A stretch of DNA of 64,000 nt from Exiguobacterium sp. BMC-KP (GTDB taxonomy: Bacteria > Bacillota > Bacilli > Exiguobacteriales > Exiguobacteriaceae). The position numbers and the translations under genes are program-made. How positions within the stretch are numbered: position 1 is the first letter of the stretch; each line of letters starts with the position of its first letter. The notes beneath the pieces are model-generated. The model did no database searches. It saw nothing but the letters and a program-made list of their open reading frames with translations, and was not told the origin of the DNA. This document shows, one piece after another, positions 33,337-42,750 of the stretch. Location of the stretch: NCBI RefSeq assembly GCF_001275385.1, contig NZ_LGIW01000014.1:248001-312000 (forward strand), in the 5' to 3' direction.

Positions 33337-34642
33337 GGAGATCCCCTCCAGGATGACCGCCAACGAAACGGAGACGACGCTTGGCGACACTCGTATCGAG
33401 AAATGAGACGGCGAGACGAATCGTTCCTTTCCCGTAGCGAAGATTGACGATGTCCATTGCTTTTAATAAACGCCGCCGCTTCCAGTTGCGCGTATTGTCC
33501 TCGAACAGTGAGAGCTGTAAAGTACCTTGATCAGCAGTCAAGTGACCGAGCGAGACGGAAAGGAACCGAACAGGTTCCCCGTCGAGCCAATTCGGTTCGA
33601 ATAATTGTAAGACGTGTCGAAGAATGATTCGCTCATCCGATGTCGGATAAGGCAACCGAACTTGGCGCGAGAAGCCGCTTCGAACGACATTTCGGGAATA
33701 GCGAACACCGATATGGACGGTCCAGCCGACTTGATTCGAAAAGCGACAACGTGCGGCAACATCCTGAACGAGTTCGTTGAGGACGTTTCGAATCCGTTCG
33801 AATTGATAATAGTCCTGCATCAAGGTCACACCGTGTCCAATCGTCCGTTGAGGAGCTTTTTCGAACAGATGACGAGGGGGAAGGAGTGTCGGTGAAGCGT
33901 CGAGCCCCCATGCGTGATGCCACAGTTCAGCACCGATGATACCGAAGCGCTCGTGTAACTCTTCGACCGGACGCATCGCGAGATCACCGATTGTCTCGAT
34001 GCCCATCATGTGTAGATGTTGTTCCATGCGGTGTCCGACGCCCCACATCTTTCGAATCGGAAAATCATGCAAGCGTCGTGCGATATCAGCATAACCACAA
34101 CGAGCGATTCCTTCTTTTTTCCCGATTAAATCAAGAGTCAGTTTCGCGATGACATTATTCGGTCCAATTCCGATACGAACGTGAATGCCAGTCTGTTTCA
34201 GAATCGCTTCTTGAATCCGACGAGCAGCTTGAAAATCAGAACCGAAAAGGCGATCAGTTCCAGTCATATCAATGAAGTTCTCATCGATAGAGTAGACACG
34301 AATCGCCTCCGGTGGAGCAAATTGATGGAGGACATCAAGGACACGAATCGACGTCTTCATATAAGCGAGCATACGTGGTTCGACGAGTTGAATCGTACGA
34401 CGAACGGCGTATGGCAATTGCTCGATTTCATACAGGCGACCGGCTGTTTTGATTCCAAGTGCTTTTAAGGCAGGGGTGGCGGCGAGGATGACGGACCCGT
34501 TTCGTTTTAAATCGGAGACGACCGCAAGGCGTGTCGTCAAAGGAGGGAGATTGCGATACTGACATTCGCAACTGGCGTAGAAGGAAACACTATCGACGCA
34601 AAAAATACGTTTATCTTGTGGTAAAACGACGGAAGGAAACAT
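33320..34642 (-). CDS. Y-family DNA polymerase (UvrX/ImuB-like, error-prone)
   Basis: 440-residue translesion polymerase. FCVDSVSFYASCE carries the first catalytic Asp, followed by RLAVVSDLKRNGSVILAATPALKALGI; the second acidic motif is VYSIDENFIDMT. A helix-hairpin-helix segment (MWGVGHRMEQHLHMMGIETIGDLA) and a little-finger domain follow. The ATG at 34642 is eight bases after AAAGGAG. An SOS box lies 24 bases upstream, so induction by DNA damage through LexA is expected. Confidence 0.94.
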   Translation of the reverse strand: MFPSVVLPQDKRIFCVDSVSFYASCECQYRNLPPLTTRLAVVSDLKRNGSVILAATPALKALGIKTAGRLYEIEQLPYAVRRTIQLVEPRMLAYMKTSIRVLDVLHQFAPPEAIRVYSIDENFIDMTGTDRLFGSDFQAARRIQEAILKQTGIHVRIGIGPNNVIAKLTLDLIGKKEGIARCGYADIARRLHDFPIRKMWGVGHRMEQHLHMMGIETIGDLAMRPVEELHERFGIIGAELWHHAWGLDASPTLLPPRHLFEKAPQRTIGHGVTLMQDYYQFERIRNVLNELVQDVAARCRFSNQVGWTVHIGVRYSRNVVRSGFSRQVRLPYPTSDERIILRHVLQLFEPNWLDGEPVRFLSVSLGHLTADQGTLQLSLFEDNTRNWKRRRLLKAMDIVNLRYGKGTIRLAVSFLDTSVAKRRLRFVGGHPGGDLHDSVS

Positions 34643-34665
34643 TTGAATCACTCCTTTACATAAAA

Positions 34666-34677
34666 GAACGTATGTTC
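34666..34677. promoter_or_regulatory. LexA (SOS) box
   Basis: GAACGTATGTTC matches the Gram-positive LexA consensus GAACRNRYGTTC. It lies directly upstream of the Y-family polymerase gene. Confidence 0.9.
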
Positions 34678-34818
34678 TTATTTTGATTTTCTTTGACTAT
34701 AGCATGGTCTCAAAGTGTCTCAAAATAAAAACTGTTGAAAAGAGGGGGAATTCATACGATTTACCTTCATGTAAACGGAGTTTGATACACTAGGATAGAG
34801 AAAAAAGGGGGAATCTCT

Positions 34819-35457
34819 ATGAAAGAGACGATTATCCGTTTACCAGAATTACCGAAGACACTTCAGACAGAAACATTCGATCAAGTTGAAATCGATGATC
34901 CGTATCTTAAAGGAGCGCGTTATGAAAAAGAGTCGATGCCGAATGAACTGACAGAACGCGTCGATGCCTATCAAGTCTGTTTTCAAAATGTCTCGTTTGC
35001 GAATCTCACCTTTGATCGTGGTTCGTTCGAAGACGTTCGGTTCGAGCAGTGCGATTTAACAGGATGTCACTTCCAAGAAACTCGTTTTCACCGTGTATCC
35101 TTTGTCGGATGCCGCATGACAGGAATACAATTCGAAGATTGTACATTGGATCATCTGACGATTCAGGAAGGACTTGCGGATTATGCACAGTTCATTCGCA
35201 GTACGGTCCGCCATCAACACTGGACCGAAACGACGATGAAGGAAGCGCAGTTTTTCGAAGTGAAGGCGATGAATTGGAAACTCGACACCGTCCGACTCCA
35301 GGATAGTCAATGGATTGAAACGCCGTTAAAAGGTCTCGATTTTCGGCAGGCGGAACTGTCAGGGATCACCGTCGATCCACGCTTTTTACCAGGTGCTGTG
35401 ATTACAGAAGAGCAGGCGGTCGCCTTTGCTCGATTATTAGGTCTTGTTATTCCATAA
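34819..35457 (+). CDS. Pentapeptide-repeat protein
   Basis: 212 residues with a run of pentapeptide repeats of the A(D/N)LXX type: VSFANLTFDRGSFEDVRFEQCDLTGCHFQETRFHRVSF and following turns, giving a right-handed beta-helix. Cytosolic by appearance. Relatives are of unknown role; some Qnr-like members protect gyrase, but there is no specific evidence for that here. The start follows AAAGGGGGAATC, with a TTGATA/TAGGAT-like promoter region just upstream. Confidence 0.85.
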   Translation: MKETIIRLPELPKTLQTETFDQVEIDDPYLKGARYEKESMPNELTERVDAYQVCFQNVSFANLTFDRGSFEDVRFEQCDLTGCHFQETRFHRVSFVGCRMTGIQFEDCTLDHLTIQEGLADYAQFIRSTVRHQHWTETTMKEAQFFEVKAMNWKLDTVRLQDSQWIETPLKGLDFRQAELSGITVDPRFLPGAVITEEQAVAFARLLGLVIP

Positions 35458-35458
35458 C

Positions 35459-35505
35459 AAAAGAAGTCCTTTTTTCGATGGATGATTCGAAAAAGGACTT
35501 CTTTT
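35459..35505. terminator. Bidirectional terminator
   Basis: AAAAGAAGTCC...TCGA pairs with TCGA...GGACTTCTTTT over about 19 bases; two genes converge on it. Confidence 0.92.
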
Positions 35506-35519
35506 CATTAGAGCTACTA

Positions 35520-36275
35520 TTAAAATGACATCGTTTCACCATCATCTGGAATCAGGAAATGAGCAGAAAGGTGGAAAGCAGCTAAAAAGTCAGCAATCAT
35601 ATCACGCCGCAAGAGACAATGGTTGACGGACTCGAGATGCGAGACGACAATCGTTGCTTCCGCTGCTGCTTCGTGTACCGCAAGGAGATCGCGCTGCGAC
35701 ATCGTGATCGGTTCTCCCGTCAGGAACTGGGCAGCCCCACTGTTGACGACGATGATGTCTGGCGTATGTTGTTCGATCGCGTGCGCGACCTCATCACACC
35801 AAATCGTATCACCTGCAATATAGAGCGTCGGTTCGTCTGGATGAGTGAGGACAAGTCCAGACACACGTCCCATCCGTTCACCGATTTCCCCGACGCCGTG
35901 TCGTCCGCCTGTTCGGTGAATTTGAATATCGCCGATCGTCACACCGGAATCGAAAGAAGAGACGTTCGTGAAGCCGGCTTCTCGGATTTGCTGTGCGTCC
36001 TCTTCTTGCTGTGCATAAAGAGGTAAGTGCTTAGGTAGAAGCTGCTTTGCGGCATCATCGAAATGATCAGCATGCAAATGGGTGACGAAGATGGCGTCAG
36101 GATCGAGCAGTGTGTTGACATCGACCGGTAAGTCGACGAGTGGGTTGGCGACAGCATTCGGTGTCTGTCCAAACGGAGGCAAACTGCCTTTATCGCCAAG
36201 AAACGGATCGATCAGTAAGACTTGATTGGCATACGTGATAACGAGTGTTGCATTGCGAATTTGTTGAATATCCAT
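35520..36275 (-). CDS. MBL-fold metallo-hydrolase
   Basis: 251 residues, metallo-beta-lactamase fold of the UlaG/YtkL-like group. Motif THLHADHFDD is the HxHxDH zinc site; YIAGDTIW supplies the bridging Asp, and VVSHLESVNH a late His. The ATG at 36275 is nine bases after GAGAGG; an in-frame ATG nine bases upstream is possible. Substrate unknown. Confidence 0.88.
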   Translation of the reverse strand: MDIQQIRNATLVITYANQVLLIDPFLGDKGSLPPFGQTPNAVANPLVDLPVDVNTLLDPDAIFVTHLHADHFDDAAKQLLPKHLPLYAQQEEDAQQIREAGFTNVSSFDSGVTIGDIQIHRTGGRHGVGEIGERMGRVSGLVLTHPDEPTLYIAGDTIWCDEVAHAIEQHTPDIIVVNSGAAQFLTGEPITMSQRDLLAVHEAAAEATIVVSHLESVNHCLLRRDMIADFLAAFHLSAHFLIPDDGETMSF

Positions 36276-36335
36276 TAGGTTCATCCTCTCTACATGACTC
36301 GGATTAACTATTCCCCATCTGGCATTCAATGAATC

Positions 36336-36824
36336 CTATCGCAAGCGTTTCTCCATCGCCATGACGTCGACATATTCGCCGTTTAATCGCCCTTGTTCCT
36401 TAAACGTTCCGACAATCCGGAAGCCGGAACGGATATAGAGTTTTTGTCCGATTTTATTGAACGGGAAGGTGAAGAGGATCAGCTTATGCATCTGATGATC
36501 ACGGGCATGTTGTTCAATCTTTTCAAGCAACCGTGTTCCAATCCCTTGTCCGCGATGAGTCCGGGTAATATAAACCGAAATCTCACCGACTGTCGCGTAG
36601 ACAGGACGCGGATTGTAAGGGTCGAGGGAGATGAACCCGAGGACACCTGTTTCATCTTCAGCGACATATCCGGCATATCGCTCCGTTCGTTCCGCAAACC
36701 ACTGGGTCATGAAGGATAAGTCCTTTTGGTCGGTCTCAAGCGTTGCGATCCGATCTTCGATGCCTTCATTGTAGATGGCGAGAATCGCTGGTAAGTCGTG
36801 TTCCGTTACGGGACGAATATGCAT
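36336..36824 (-). CDS. GNAT-family N-acetyltransferase (phosphinothricin acetyltransferase-like)
   Basis: 162 residues. IRPVTEHDLPAILAIYNEGIEDRIATLET is the N-terminal mark of the Pat/YwnH group. The acetyl-CoA loop is THRGQGIGTRLL, and the C-terminus is YIRSGFRIVGTFKEQGRLNGEYVDVMAMEKRL. The ATG at 36824 is eight bases after AGGAAG. Natural substrates of this group include methionine sulfoximine/sulfone and similar amino acid analogues. Confidence 0.9.
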   Translation of the reverse strand: MHIRPVTEHDLPAILAIYNEGIEDRIATLETDQKDLSFMTQWFAERTERYAGYVAEDETGVLGFISLDPYNPRPVYATVGEISVYITRTHRGQGIGTRLLEKIEQHARDHQMHKLILFTFPFNKIGQKLYIRSGFRIVGTFKEQGRLNGEYVDVMAMEKRLR

Positions 36825-36898
36825 GACGCTCACTTCCTCATCGCTTTTCCTTCATTATATCGGTTACGTGTCGATGTAGTGATATGTTTGTGAGATAA

Positions 36899-36943
36899 GA
36901 AAAAGCGGCGATTCCCTTCCTATAGAAGAAAGTCGCCGCTTTT
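36899..36943 (-). terminator. Terminator of the mtnWXBD operon
   Basis: AAAAGCGGCGA pairs with TCGCCGCTTTT; it lies just after the mtnD stop on the minus strand and runs into T-rich sequence. Confidence 0.9.
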
Positions 36944-36950
36944 ATCGTTA

Positions 36951-37487
36951 TTAAGAGACCGTTGACGTCTCGTTTTCATAAATCGGAACCCAGCCGTCTG
37001 TCGTGACGAAGATTCGGACGGCGACGACTTTACGATCGTCTTGAAGCGTAAAGTAGTGGCGTGTGTTGACGGGAACGGAAATCAAATCACCGGGATTGAG
37101 TTCGATGTTGTAATAACCGACTTCCTCATCCTTGATGGCAAAGACACCGTGACCGCTGACGATGAAACGAACTTCGTCATCCGTGTGATGATGTTCCTTT
37201 TGGAAATTGACGAGCAACTCATCAAGATTCGGTGTCGTGTCCGAAAGCGAAATGATATCAGCTGTCTGATACCCACGGCGCTCTGATACATCCTTGATTT
37301 CTGGAGCAAACGTATCGAGAATCGTTTGTTTGTCCGTATCCGTCAGTGTGAAGTTCTCGACGAGATGCGCTGGAAGTTTCGAGACGTCCCATTGTTCGTA
37401 AAGAACACCGCGTGACGCGAGGAAGTCAGCGACTTCCGTTTGATCCGTATACCGTGTGTTTGTTTCTTGGAATAAGACTGTTGCCAT
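36951..37487 (-). CDS. mtnD: Acireductone dioxygenase
   Basis: Cupin enzyme of the methionine salvage pathway, oxidising acireductone to 2-oxo-4-methylthiobutyrate and formate with Fe(II). 178 residues. The metal site HHHTDDEVRFIVSGHGVF supplies two His and a Glu, and NTRHYFTL supplies the last His. It is the final gene of mtnWXBD, 16 bases after mtnB. Confidence 0.97.
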   Translation of the reverse strand: MATVLFQETNTRYTDQTEVADFLASRGVLYEQWDVSKLPAHLVENFTLTDTDKQTILDTFAPEIKDVSERRGYQTADIISLSDTTPNLDELLVNFQKEHHHTDDEVRFIVSGHGVFAIKDEEVGYYNIELNPGDLISVPVNTRHYFTLQDDRKVVAVRIFVTTDGWVPIYENETSTVS

Positions 37488-37503
37488 GAGATGATTCCTC
37501 CTT

Positions 37504-38124
37504 TTAGTAGATGGATTGACGGCATGATTGCAACGTCAACGTATAGTTGAATAAAAACTCGAAAGCTTCGAGGTGTTTCTTTGCTTCAAAGGCAGTCGGT
37601 GCCCAGACCGTGATCCCGTGATTACGAATCAGAACGGCGCCACTACCTGTTGTGACGTGCGGCGCAAAAGCAGCAGTAAGCGTCGGAATGTCAGCGTGGT
37701 TCGGAATGATTGGTACCGTGACCGTTGCATCTTCTTCCCACTGTCCGAGTGCCTTAATGATTTCCTGCCCGGAAAAAGTGACGCTTCCTTGGTCGCCATA
37801 GAGTTCCGAAATGACGTTGTTCGCAATCGTATGGACATGCAGGGAACATCCGGCGTCCGTCCGATTAAACACTTCGACATGAAGCAAGGTCTCAGCAGAA
37901 GGACGTCCGGGTTGCTCACCAATCAATTGACCGGTCGCATCGACATGGACGAAGTCGTCAGGAGTCGTCTGACGCTTATCTTTTCCGCTTGCTGTGACGA
38001 GGAATTCGACCGGAACATTAGATGTCCGGATGGCGAGGTTCCCACTCGTACCGGGGAACCAGTCGCGTGCCGCGAGCTCTTGTTTAACAGCTCGTAGTTC
38101 TTCATAACGTCGCATGAATGTCAT
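37504..38124 (-). CDS. mtnB: Methylthioribulose-1-phosphate dehydratase
   Basis: Class II aldolase-fold, zinc-dependent dehydratase, 206 residues. [12 protein letters not shown] binds substrate, [12 protein letters not shown] and [11 protein letters not shown] carry zinc histidines. The ATG overlaps the mtnX stop by four bases and follows GGAGGTGACGAC. Third gene of the operon. Confidence 0.96.
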   Translation of the reverse strand: MTFMRRYEELRAVKQELAARDWFPGTSGNLAIRTSNVPVEFLVTASGKDKRQTTPDDFVHVDATGQLIGEQPGRPSAETLLHVEVFNRTDAGCSLHVHTIANNVISELYGDQGSVTFSGQEIIKALGQWEEDATVTVPIIPNHADIPTLTAAFAPHVTTGSGAVLIRNHGITVWAPTAFEAKKHLEAFEFLFNYTLTLQSCRQSIY

Positions 38125-38780
38125 GTCGTCACCTCCGCTCGTGCTAAATCATGAACGATATCGTGAAACGTCTCAAAAGGCGTATAGGAAATATCGTTTT
38201 CTTCACACAACGCGATCAGATAATCACGGGCATAGACACAATCCGCTTGTTTCGCGAGTTCGAAGTCCGTCACCGAGTCGCCGATGACGATGATGACGTC
38301 ACCGTCTTTACGTAATGTACGGGCAACGGACGTTTTACAACAGCCACACCCGTTCGTGCAATGGGCATCGCAGGCGTTTGGCCAATCGATATGGACGAAT
38401 GGACCACTGAAATCGGCGACGTTACAGTAAATCTGTTCTTGTTCAAGGAATGGCGCTAAGATCGGTTCGACGAAAAAGTCCATTCCACCACTGACGATTG
38501 AAAAATCGATTCCTTGACGACGACTGTACTGAAGTAACTCTGAGAAGCCGTCTCGAATCACGGCACGTTCTAACAAGAAATCAAGATAAGCTGTTTTACC
38601 GTCGGACGGTAAGAGCGCGAACATCTGCCCGACACCACTCTGAATCGATAACGTTCGGTCAAGCACACCGCGTTTCAACGGTTCGAAGGCATCAGCTGGT
38701 GCAAAGGCCTGCATGAGCGCGATGATATTATCCTGCGTCGTCACCGTACCGTCGAAATCACAAAGAATTCGTACAGTCAT
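38121..38780 (-). CDS. mtnX: 2-hydroxy-3-keto-5-methylthiopentenyl-1-phosphate phosphatase
   Basis: HAD-superfamily phosphatase of methionine salvage, 219 residues. [12 protein letters not shown] is motif I with the nucleophile Asp at residue 8, [10 protein letters not shown] is motif II, and [24 protein letters not shown] is motif [20 protein letters not shown] is a Cys-rich insert typical of this family. The ATG at 38780 overlaps the mtnW stop by four bases. Confidence 0.95.
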   Translation of the reverse strand: MTVRILCDFDGTVTTQDNIIALMQAFAPADAFEPLKRGVLDRTLSIQSGVGQMFALLPSDGKTAYLDFLLERAVIRDGFSELLQYSRRQGIDFSIVSGGMDFFVEPILAPFLEQEQIYCNVADFSGPFVHIDWPNACDAHCTNGCGCCKTSVARTLRKDGDVIIVIGDSVTDFELAKQADCVYARDYLIALCEENDISYTPFETFHDIVHDLARAEVTT

Positions 38781-39967
38781 GACTTGATCCCCCAAGCGTC
38801 GAGGGCAATCCGTAGTTCTTCATGGCGAGATGCTGCCGTCGATAGGGATTCATTTGCGAGCGCTGCATCGAGTGCTTGACGGAAAGCAATGACACCAGCT
38901 GCTGCACCTTGCGGATGACCATGCACGCCACCGCCGGCGTTGATGACGGAATCGATCCCGAAGTCGCGAACGAGTTGGGCGACGAGTCCTGGGTGAATAC
39001 CGGCTGAAGGTACTGGGAAGATCGCTTTCGTCTGACCGATGCGGGTCGCTTCGACCGCGATGCCACGGGCGACATCCTTCGGTAAAGCGACATTGCCGTA
39101 AGGTGACGGGAATAACGTCAAGTCTGCTCCGGCAGCGCGCGGTAGTGTACCAAGTAAGACAGGAGCTGCAACACCATGGTTCGGGCTCGCGATCAACGCG
39201 CCACTATATGCTGGGTGATTAAAAATCGGAACAGTAATCTCCGGATCACTTGCTAGTTCACGTAAGACGTCGAGTCCGTATGTGAAGGTATTCAGTAAGA
39301 AAGCGGTCGCTCCAGCATCAATCAATCGCTTAGCTTGATCCTTGAGCGTAAAGACGGGACCACTAAGTGTGATCGCATACAACGCACGTTTACCGGTCCG
39401 GTGGAAGTGAGCGTCGATGACCTCACGTCCGATGCGTGCCCGGTCAATCGTTGGTGTCAATGGGTTATCGTATAGAATCTCATCGTCTTTGACGAGATCG
39501 ATTCCACCGGCAAGTTGTCCTTCGAGTTGATCGCGGAGGAACGATAGATCGCGTCCGATGACGCCTTTGAAAATACTCATCAACAAGGGACGATCTTCGA
39601 CACCAATCAAGGAGCGGACCCCTTCGATGCCGAACTTCGCACCTGGAAAATCTGGTGTGAACGTATCGGGTAACAGCAATTCCGTTAACTTGATTTCACC
39701 GTCGAGTGAGAGTTTGCCGAAGACGGTCGTCAGAATCGCGGAAAAGTCACGCGACACGTTATGTTCTGGGTAACGAATCGTGATATATCCGTTACCGTCG
39801 CGCTCTTCGGTATGTACGACTTCCCCTTTGAACGAGGCAAGTTGTTGTTGTTCAAGATGATTCAGCTCCGTCCAAGAACCGACCGTCAAACCAAGCGCGA
39901 GTTGTTCAGCGCGTTGCTCGAGTCGATCACGGGCAGTCAATTGATAAGTAGCAGTAATATAAGCCAT
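38777..39967 (-). CDS. mtnW: 2,3-diketo-5-methylthiopentyl-1-phosphate enolase (RuBisCO-like protein)
   Basis: 396-residue type IV RuBisCO-like enzyme that enolises the diketone intermediate of methionine salvage. The segment GGIDLVKDDEILYDNPLTP matches the RuBisCO K-DDE metal site region, and NAGGGVHGHPQGAAAG is the phosphate-binding end. It does not fix CO2. First gene of the left-facing operon, 16 bases from a SAM riboswitch terminator. Confidence 0.96.
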   Translation of the reverse strand: MAYITATYQLTARDRLEQRAEQLALGLTVGSWTELNHLEQQQLASFKGEVVHTEERDGNGYITIRYPEHNVSRDFSAILTTVFGKLSLDGEIKLTELLLPDTFTPDFPGAKFGIEGVRSLIGVEDRPLLMSIFKGVIGRDLSFLRDQLEGQLAGGIDLVKDDEILYDNPLTPTIDRARIGREVIDAHFHRTGKRALYAITLSGPVFTLKDQAKRLIDAGATAFLLNTFTYGLDVLRELASDPEITVPIFNHPAYSGALIASPNHGVAAPVLLGTLPRAAGADLTLFPSPYGNVALPKDVARGIAVEATRIGQTKAIFPVPSAGIHPGLVAQLVRDFGIDSVINAGGGVHGHPQGAAAGVIAFRQALDAALANESLSTAASRHEELRIALDAWGIKS

Positions 39968-39983
39968 GTCTTTCCTCCTTCAA

Positions 39984-40019
39984 CAAAAAAATGGTCCCTT
40001 GTCAGCGACAAGAGACCAT
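39984..40019 (-). terminator. Riboswitch terminator before mtnW
   Basis: On the minus strand ATGGTCTCTTGTC and GACAAGGGACCAT form a 13-base stem, loop GCT, followed by TTTTTTT. Confidence 0.95.
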
Positions 40020-40036
40020 GAATGATTCGAACGTGG

Positions 40037-40140
40037 ACTCTTATCGGTCAGCTTAGTAGCTGCAAGAATTAGCACCGTGCCAAAAGGTCGGTTGCTGCGA
40101 CATCGTAGGGCTTGTCCCTCCGTCTGCTCTTGATAAGAAT
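40037..40140 (-). ncRNA. SAM-I (S-box) riboswitch, mtnW leader
   Basis: Minus-strand sequence has TTCTTATCAAGAG, GGAGGGACAAGCCC, GATGTCGCAGCAACC, CACGGTGCTAATTC and a closing GATAAGAG. It controls mtnWXBD by transcription termination. Confidence 0.95.
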
Positions 40141-40168
40141 TGGATGAAATTGTGAAATCTAATTGCAA

Positions 40169-40196
40169 TTTTTACATGAGAGTCACGACTTGTCAA
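40169..40196 (-). promoter_or_regulatory. Promoter of the mtnWXBD operon
   Basis: Minus-strand TTGACA (40196-40191), 16-base spacer, TAAAAA (40174-40169), upstream of the S-box. The DNA between here and 40280 is AT-rich and holds no gene. Confidence 0.55.
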
Positions 40197-40280
40197 ACTA
40201 TTTTTAGAAAATTTATTTTTTTGAAAATACTCTTTCTATAGATGGCGTGAAAACAATGTCTGTTTCTCCTCGATTTTAGT

Positions 40281-40310
40281 TTGACAGCAGGGAAGTTGAT
40301 TGCGTAAGAT
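40281..40310 (+). promoter_or_regulatory. Promoter of the mtnKA-ABC operon
   Basis: TTGACA (40281-40286), 18-base spacer, TAAGAT (40305-40310); the SAM riboswitch starts about 35 bases later. Confidence 0.65.
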
Positions 40311-40344
40311 TCAAATCAATATCACACACGACAACTACATACGA

Positions 40345-40448
40345 CTCTTATCGCGAGTTGGCAGAGGGAATTGGCCCGATGACGCCGCAGCAACCGACCA
40401 CTAGGCACGGTGCTACATCCAACAGACGTTTCGTCTGAGAGATAAGAG
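40345..40448 (+). ncRNA. SAM-I (S-box) riboswitch, mtnK leader
   Basis: CTCTTATC start, GCAGAGGGAATTGGCCCGAT, GACGCCGCAGCAACC, GGCACGGTGCTACATCC and a closing GATAAGAG. It lies before mtnK and is divergent from the second methionine-salvage S-box. Confidence 0.95.
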
Positions 40449-40465
40449 GACGCAGTGACTTTCCT

Positions 40466-40500
40466 GCGCCTCTTTTCGATGACGAAAAGAGGCGCTTTTT
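40466..40500 (+). terminator. Riboswitch terminator before mtnK
   Basis: GCGCCTCTTTTC pairs with GAAAAGAGGCGC, loop GATGAC, followed by five T. Confidence 0.95.
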
Positions 40501-40526
40501 CGTGTACCACATAGGGGGAAACTGAC

Positions 40527-41693
40527 ATGACATACAAAGCATTTACAGAACAGGACGCGATTGATCGTGTTCGGACACTCGGACTGATCGGAAACGGCCC
40601 TGTCGAAGCAGAAGAAATTGGTGACGGGAATCTTAACCTCGTCTTTCGGATTCGAGAAGGCGAACATCGGTTGATTTTAAAACAAGCATTACCGTACGCA
40701 AAGGTCGTTGGGGAAAGCTGGCCGCTATCGCTCGAGCGAGCGTGGATTGAGCAATCTGCACTCCGTGAATTCGCGCGACATGCCGTACCATTCGTACCAC
40801 GTGTCTTTCATGCGAGTCATGAAGAAGCGTACACGGTCATGGAAGATCTTTCACATTTAACGATCGTTCGGAGCGGACTGCTTGCAGGTGAACAATATCC
40901 GTTGCTCGCAGAACATATCGGTTCCTATCTCGCCCGGACTTTATTCCATACATCGGACTTTGCACTTGGTCCAGTCGAAAAGAAACGCGTTGCCCGAACG
41001 TATTACAATCCAGACTTGTGCGACATCACAGAAAAACTGATCTTCACGGATCCGTTCCATGATGCGGAGACGAATGAGATTGAAGCCGGGCTTGAAGAAG
41101 AAGTAGCGCATCTTTGGGCAGACGACACACTCAAACGCGAAGTCGCGAAACTTGAAGCCCTTTTCATCACAAAAGGCGACGCTTTGTTGCACGGTGATCT
41201 ACATACAGGAAGCATCTTCGCCTCGGCAACGGAAACGAAAGTCATCGATCCGGAATTTGCCTTTTATGGGCCATTCGGATTCGATGTCGGACAATTCATC
41301 GCCCATCTATTCTTTGCGGCATATCCGGATTACCCAGCACTTCGTGATGCGCGAATTCGAGACATCGATACGTTCTGGCTGACATTTGCTTCGACGTTCC
41401 GTGCCTTATGGGAACGGGAAGCGGTCGAACCGTTCCAGACATCGGGACTTGTTGATGATGTGCTGAGCACGATCTTGCAAGATGCACTTGGCTTTGCAGG
41501 GTGTGAATTGATTCGGCGGACGATTGGTCTTGCGCCAGTCGCTGATCTAGAATCAATCACTTCAACAACGGAACGTCTGGAGCAAAAACGTCACGCCCTC
41601 CGTTTAGGCTCCGCTTTAATCAAGCGCCGGACGGAATGCCGAACATTTGATGATTTACGAAACTTTGACGTAACGGAGGAGTTAAGCCGATGA
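40527..41693 (+). CDS. mtnK: 5-methylthioribose kinase
   Basis: Phosphorylates 5-methylthioribose at C1, the entry step of methionine salvage. 388 residues, protein-kinase-like/APH fold. GDGNLNLVFRI is the glycine-rich loop, LILKQALPY holds the ATP-binding Lys, and LLHGDLHTGSIFA followed by VIDPEFAFYGP are the catalytic and metal-binding (HGDLH, DPE) motifs. The start follows AGGGGGAAACTGAC. Its stop overlaps mtnA by four bases. Confidence 0.97.
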   Translation: MTYKAFTEQDAIDRVRTLGLIGNGPVEAEEIGDGNLNLVFRIREGEHRLILKQALPYAKVVGESWPLSLERAWIEQSALREFARHAVPFVPRVFHASHEEAYTVMEDLSHLTIVRSGLLAGEQYPLLAEHIGSYLARTLFHTSDFALGPVEKKRVARTYYNPDLCDITEKLIFTDPFHDAETNEIEAGLEEEVAHLWADDTLKREVAKLEALFITKGDALLHGDLHTGSIFASATETKVIDPEFAFYGPFGFDVGQFIAHLFFAAYPDYPALRDARIRDIDTFWLTFASTFRALWEREAVEPFQTSGLVDDVLSTILQDALGFAGCELIRRTIGLAPVADLESITSTTERLEQKRHALRLGSALIKRRTECRTFDDLRNFDVTEELSR

Positions 41694-42739
41694 GTACATT
41701 CGTCCAAAGTATTCGTTATGAAGACCGTGTCTTGACGATTCTCGATCAGACGCGTCTACCACAGGAAGAACACTATGAAGTGATCACCGACCTTGCGCAA
41801 GCGGTCGAGGCGATTAAACAACTACGCGTTCGGGGAGCACCTGCGATCAGTTTATTCGGTGGCTTTGTGCTCGTTCAGGAAGCGTACCGGCTCGAAACGT
41901 CGCTTCCGGTCTATAAGCAGGCCTTGCTTGAGACATCAGCGACGTTACTCGCGACACGCCCGACAGCCGTCAATCTGCGAAATGTTCTCAATCAACTAAA
42001 CCCGATCATTCAAGATGGCGTGTCGGTAGAAGACATCCGCGAACGGTTGGAAAAACGAGTGGTCGCCTTATACGAACAGGATGCACAGACTTCGCGACAA
42101 ATCGGGATTCATGCACTGGAATTGTTCCAGTCAGGCAACCGGATCCTGACGATTTGTAATGCGGGATCGATTGCGACCGCTGCTTACGGAACGGCACTCG
42201 CTCCGTTTTATATTGCAAAAGAACGCGGCATCGAGTTATCCGTTTTTGCGAGTGAGACACGACCACTCTTGCAAGGTGCGCGATTGACGACATGGGAATT
42301 ACAACGCGCTGGAATTGATGTCACGTTAATTACAGACAACATGGTCGCTCATACGCTGAAAGAAAAACAAATCGATGCAATCATCGTCGGGGCAGACCGG
42401 ATTACACGAAACGGAGATACGGCGAACAAAATCGGGACGTTCCAATTGGCATTGCTCGCGCAAGCTTTCGGTATTCCGTTTTACGTCGCGGCACCGCTCT
42501 CGACGTTTGACTTCTCGCTTATTTCCGGTGACGCGATCGAGATCGAAGAGCGTGATCCGCAGGAAGTGACGGCGATCCAAGGCGTTGCGACAGCACCAGC
42601 AGGAGTCGCTGTCTTCAACCCAGCATTTGATGTCACACCACATACGTTGATCACAGGTATCATTACGGAACTCGGTGTCATCACGCAACCAAATGAAGAA
42701 ACGATCGAACAATTAACGGGGCTTCAACCCTTAGGATAA
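41690..42739 (+). CDS. mtnA: Methylthioribose-1-phosphate isomerase
   Basis: Isomerises methylthioribose-1-phosphate to methylthioribulose-1-phosphate; 349 residues, eIF2B-like fold. Conserved RGAPAISLFGG near the N-terminus, ILTICNAGSIATAAYGTALA with the catalytic Cys, and IIVGADRITRNGDTANKIGTF with the catalytic Asp. Coupled to mtnK by an ATGA overlap and followed after 11 bases by a sugar-type ABC importer. Confidence 0.97.
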   Translation: MSTFVQSIRYEDRVLTILDQTRLPQEEHYEVITDLAQAVEAIKQLRVRGAPAISLFGGFVLVQEAYRLETSLPVYKQALLETSATLLATRPTAVNLRNVLNQLNPIIQDGVSVEDIRERLEKRVVALYEQDAQTSRQIGIHALELFQSGNRILTICNAGSIATAAYGTALAPFYIAKERGIELSVFASETRPLLQGARLTTWELQRAGIDVTLITDNMVAHTLKEKQIDAIIVGADRITRNGDTANKIGTFQLALLAQAFGIPFYVAAPLSTFDFSLISGDAIEIEERDPQEVTAIQGVATAPAGVAVFNPAFDVTPHTLITGIITELGVITQPNEETIEQLTGLQPLG

Positions 42740-42750
42740 GGAGATATTTC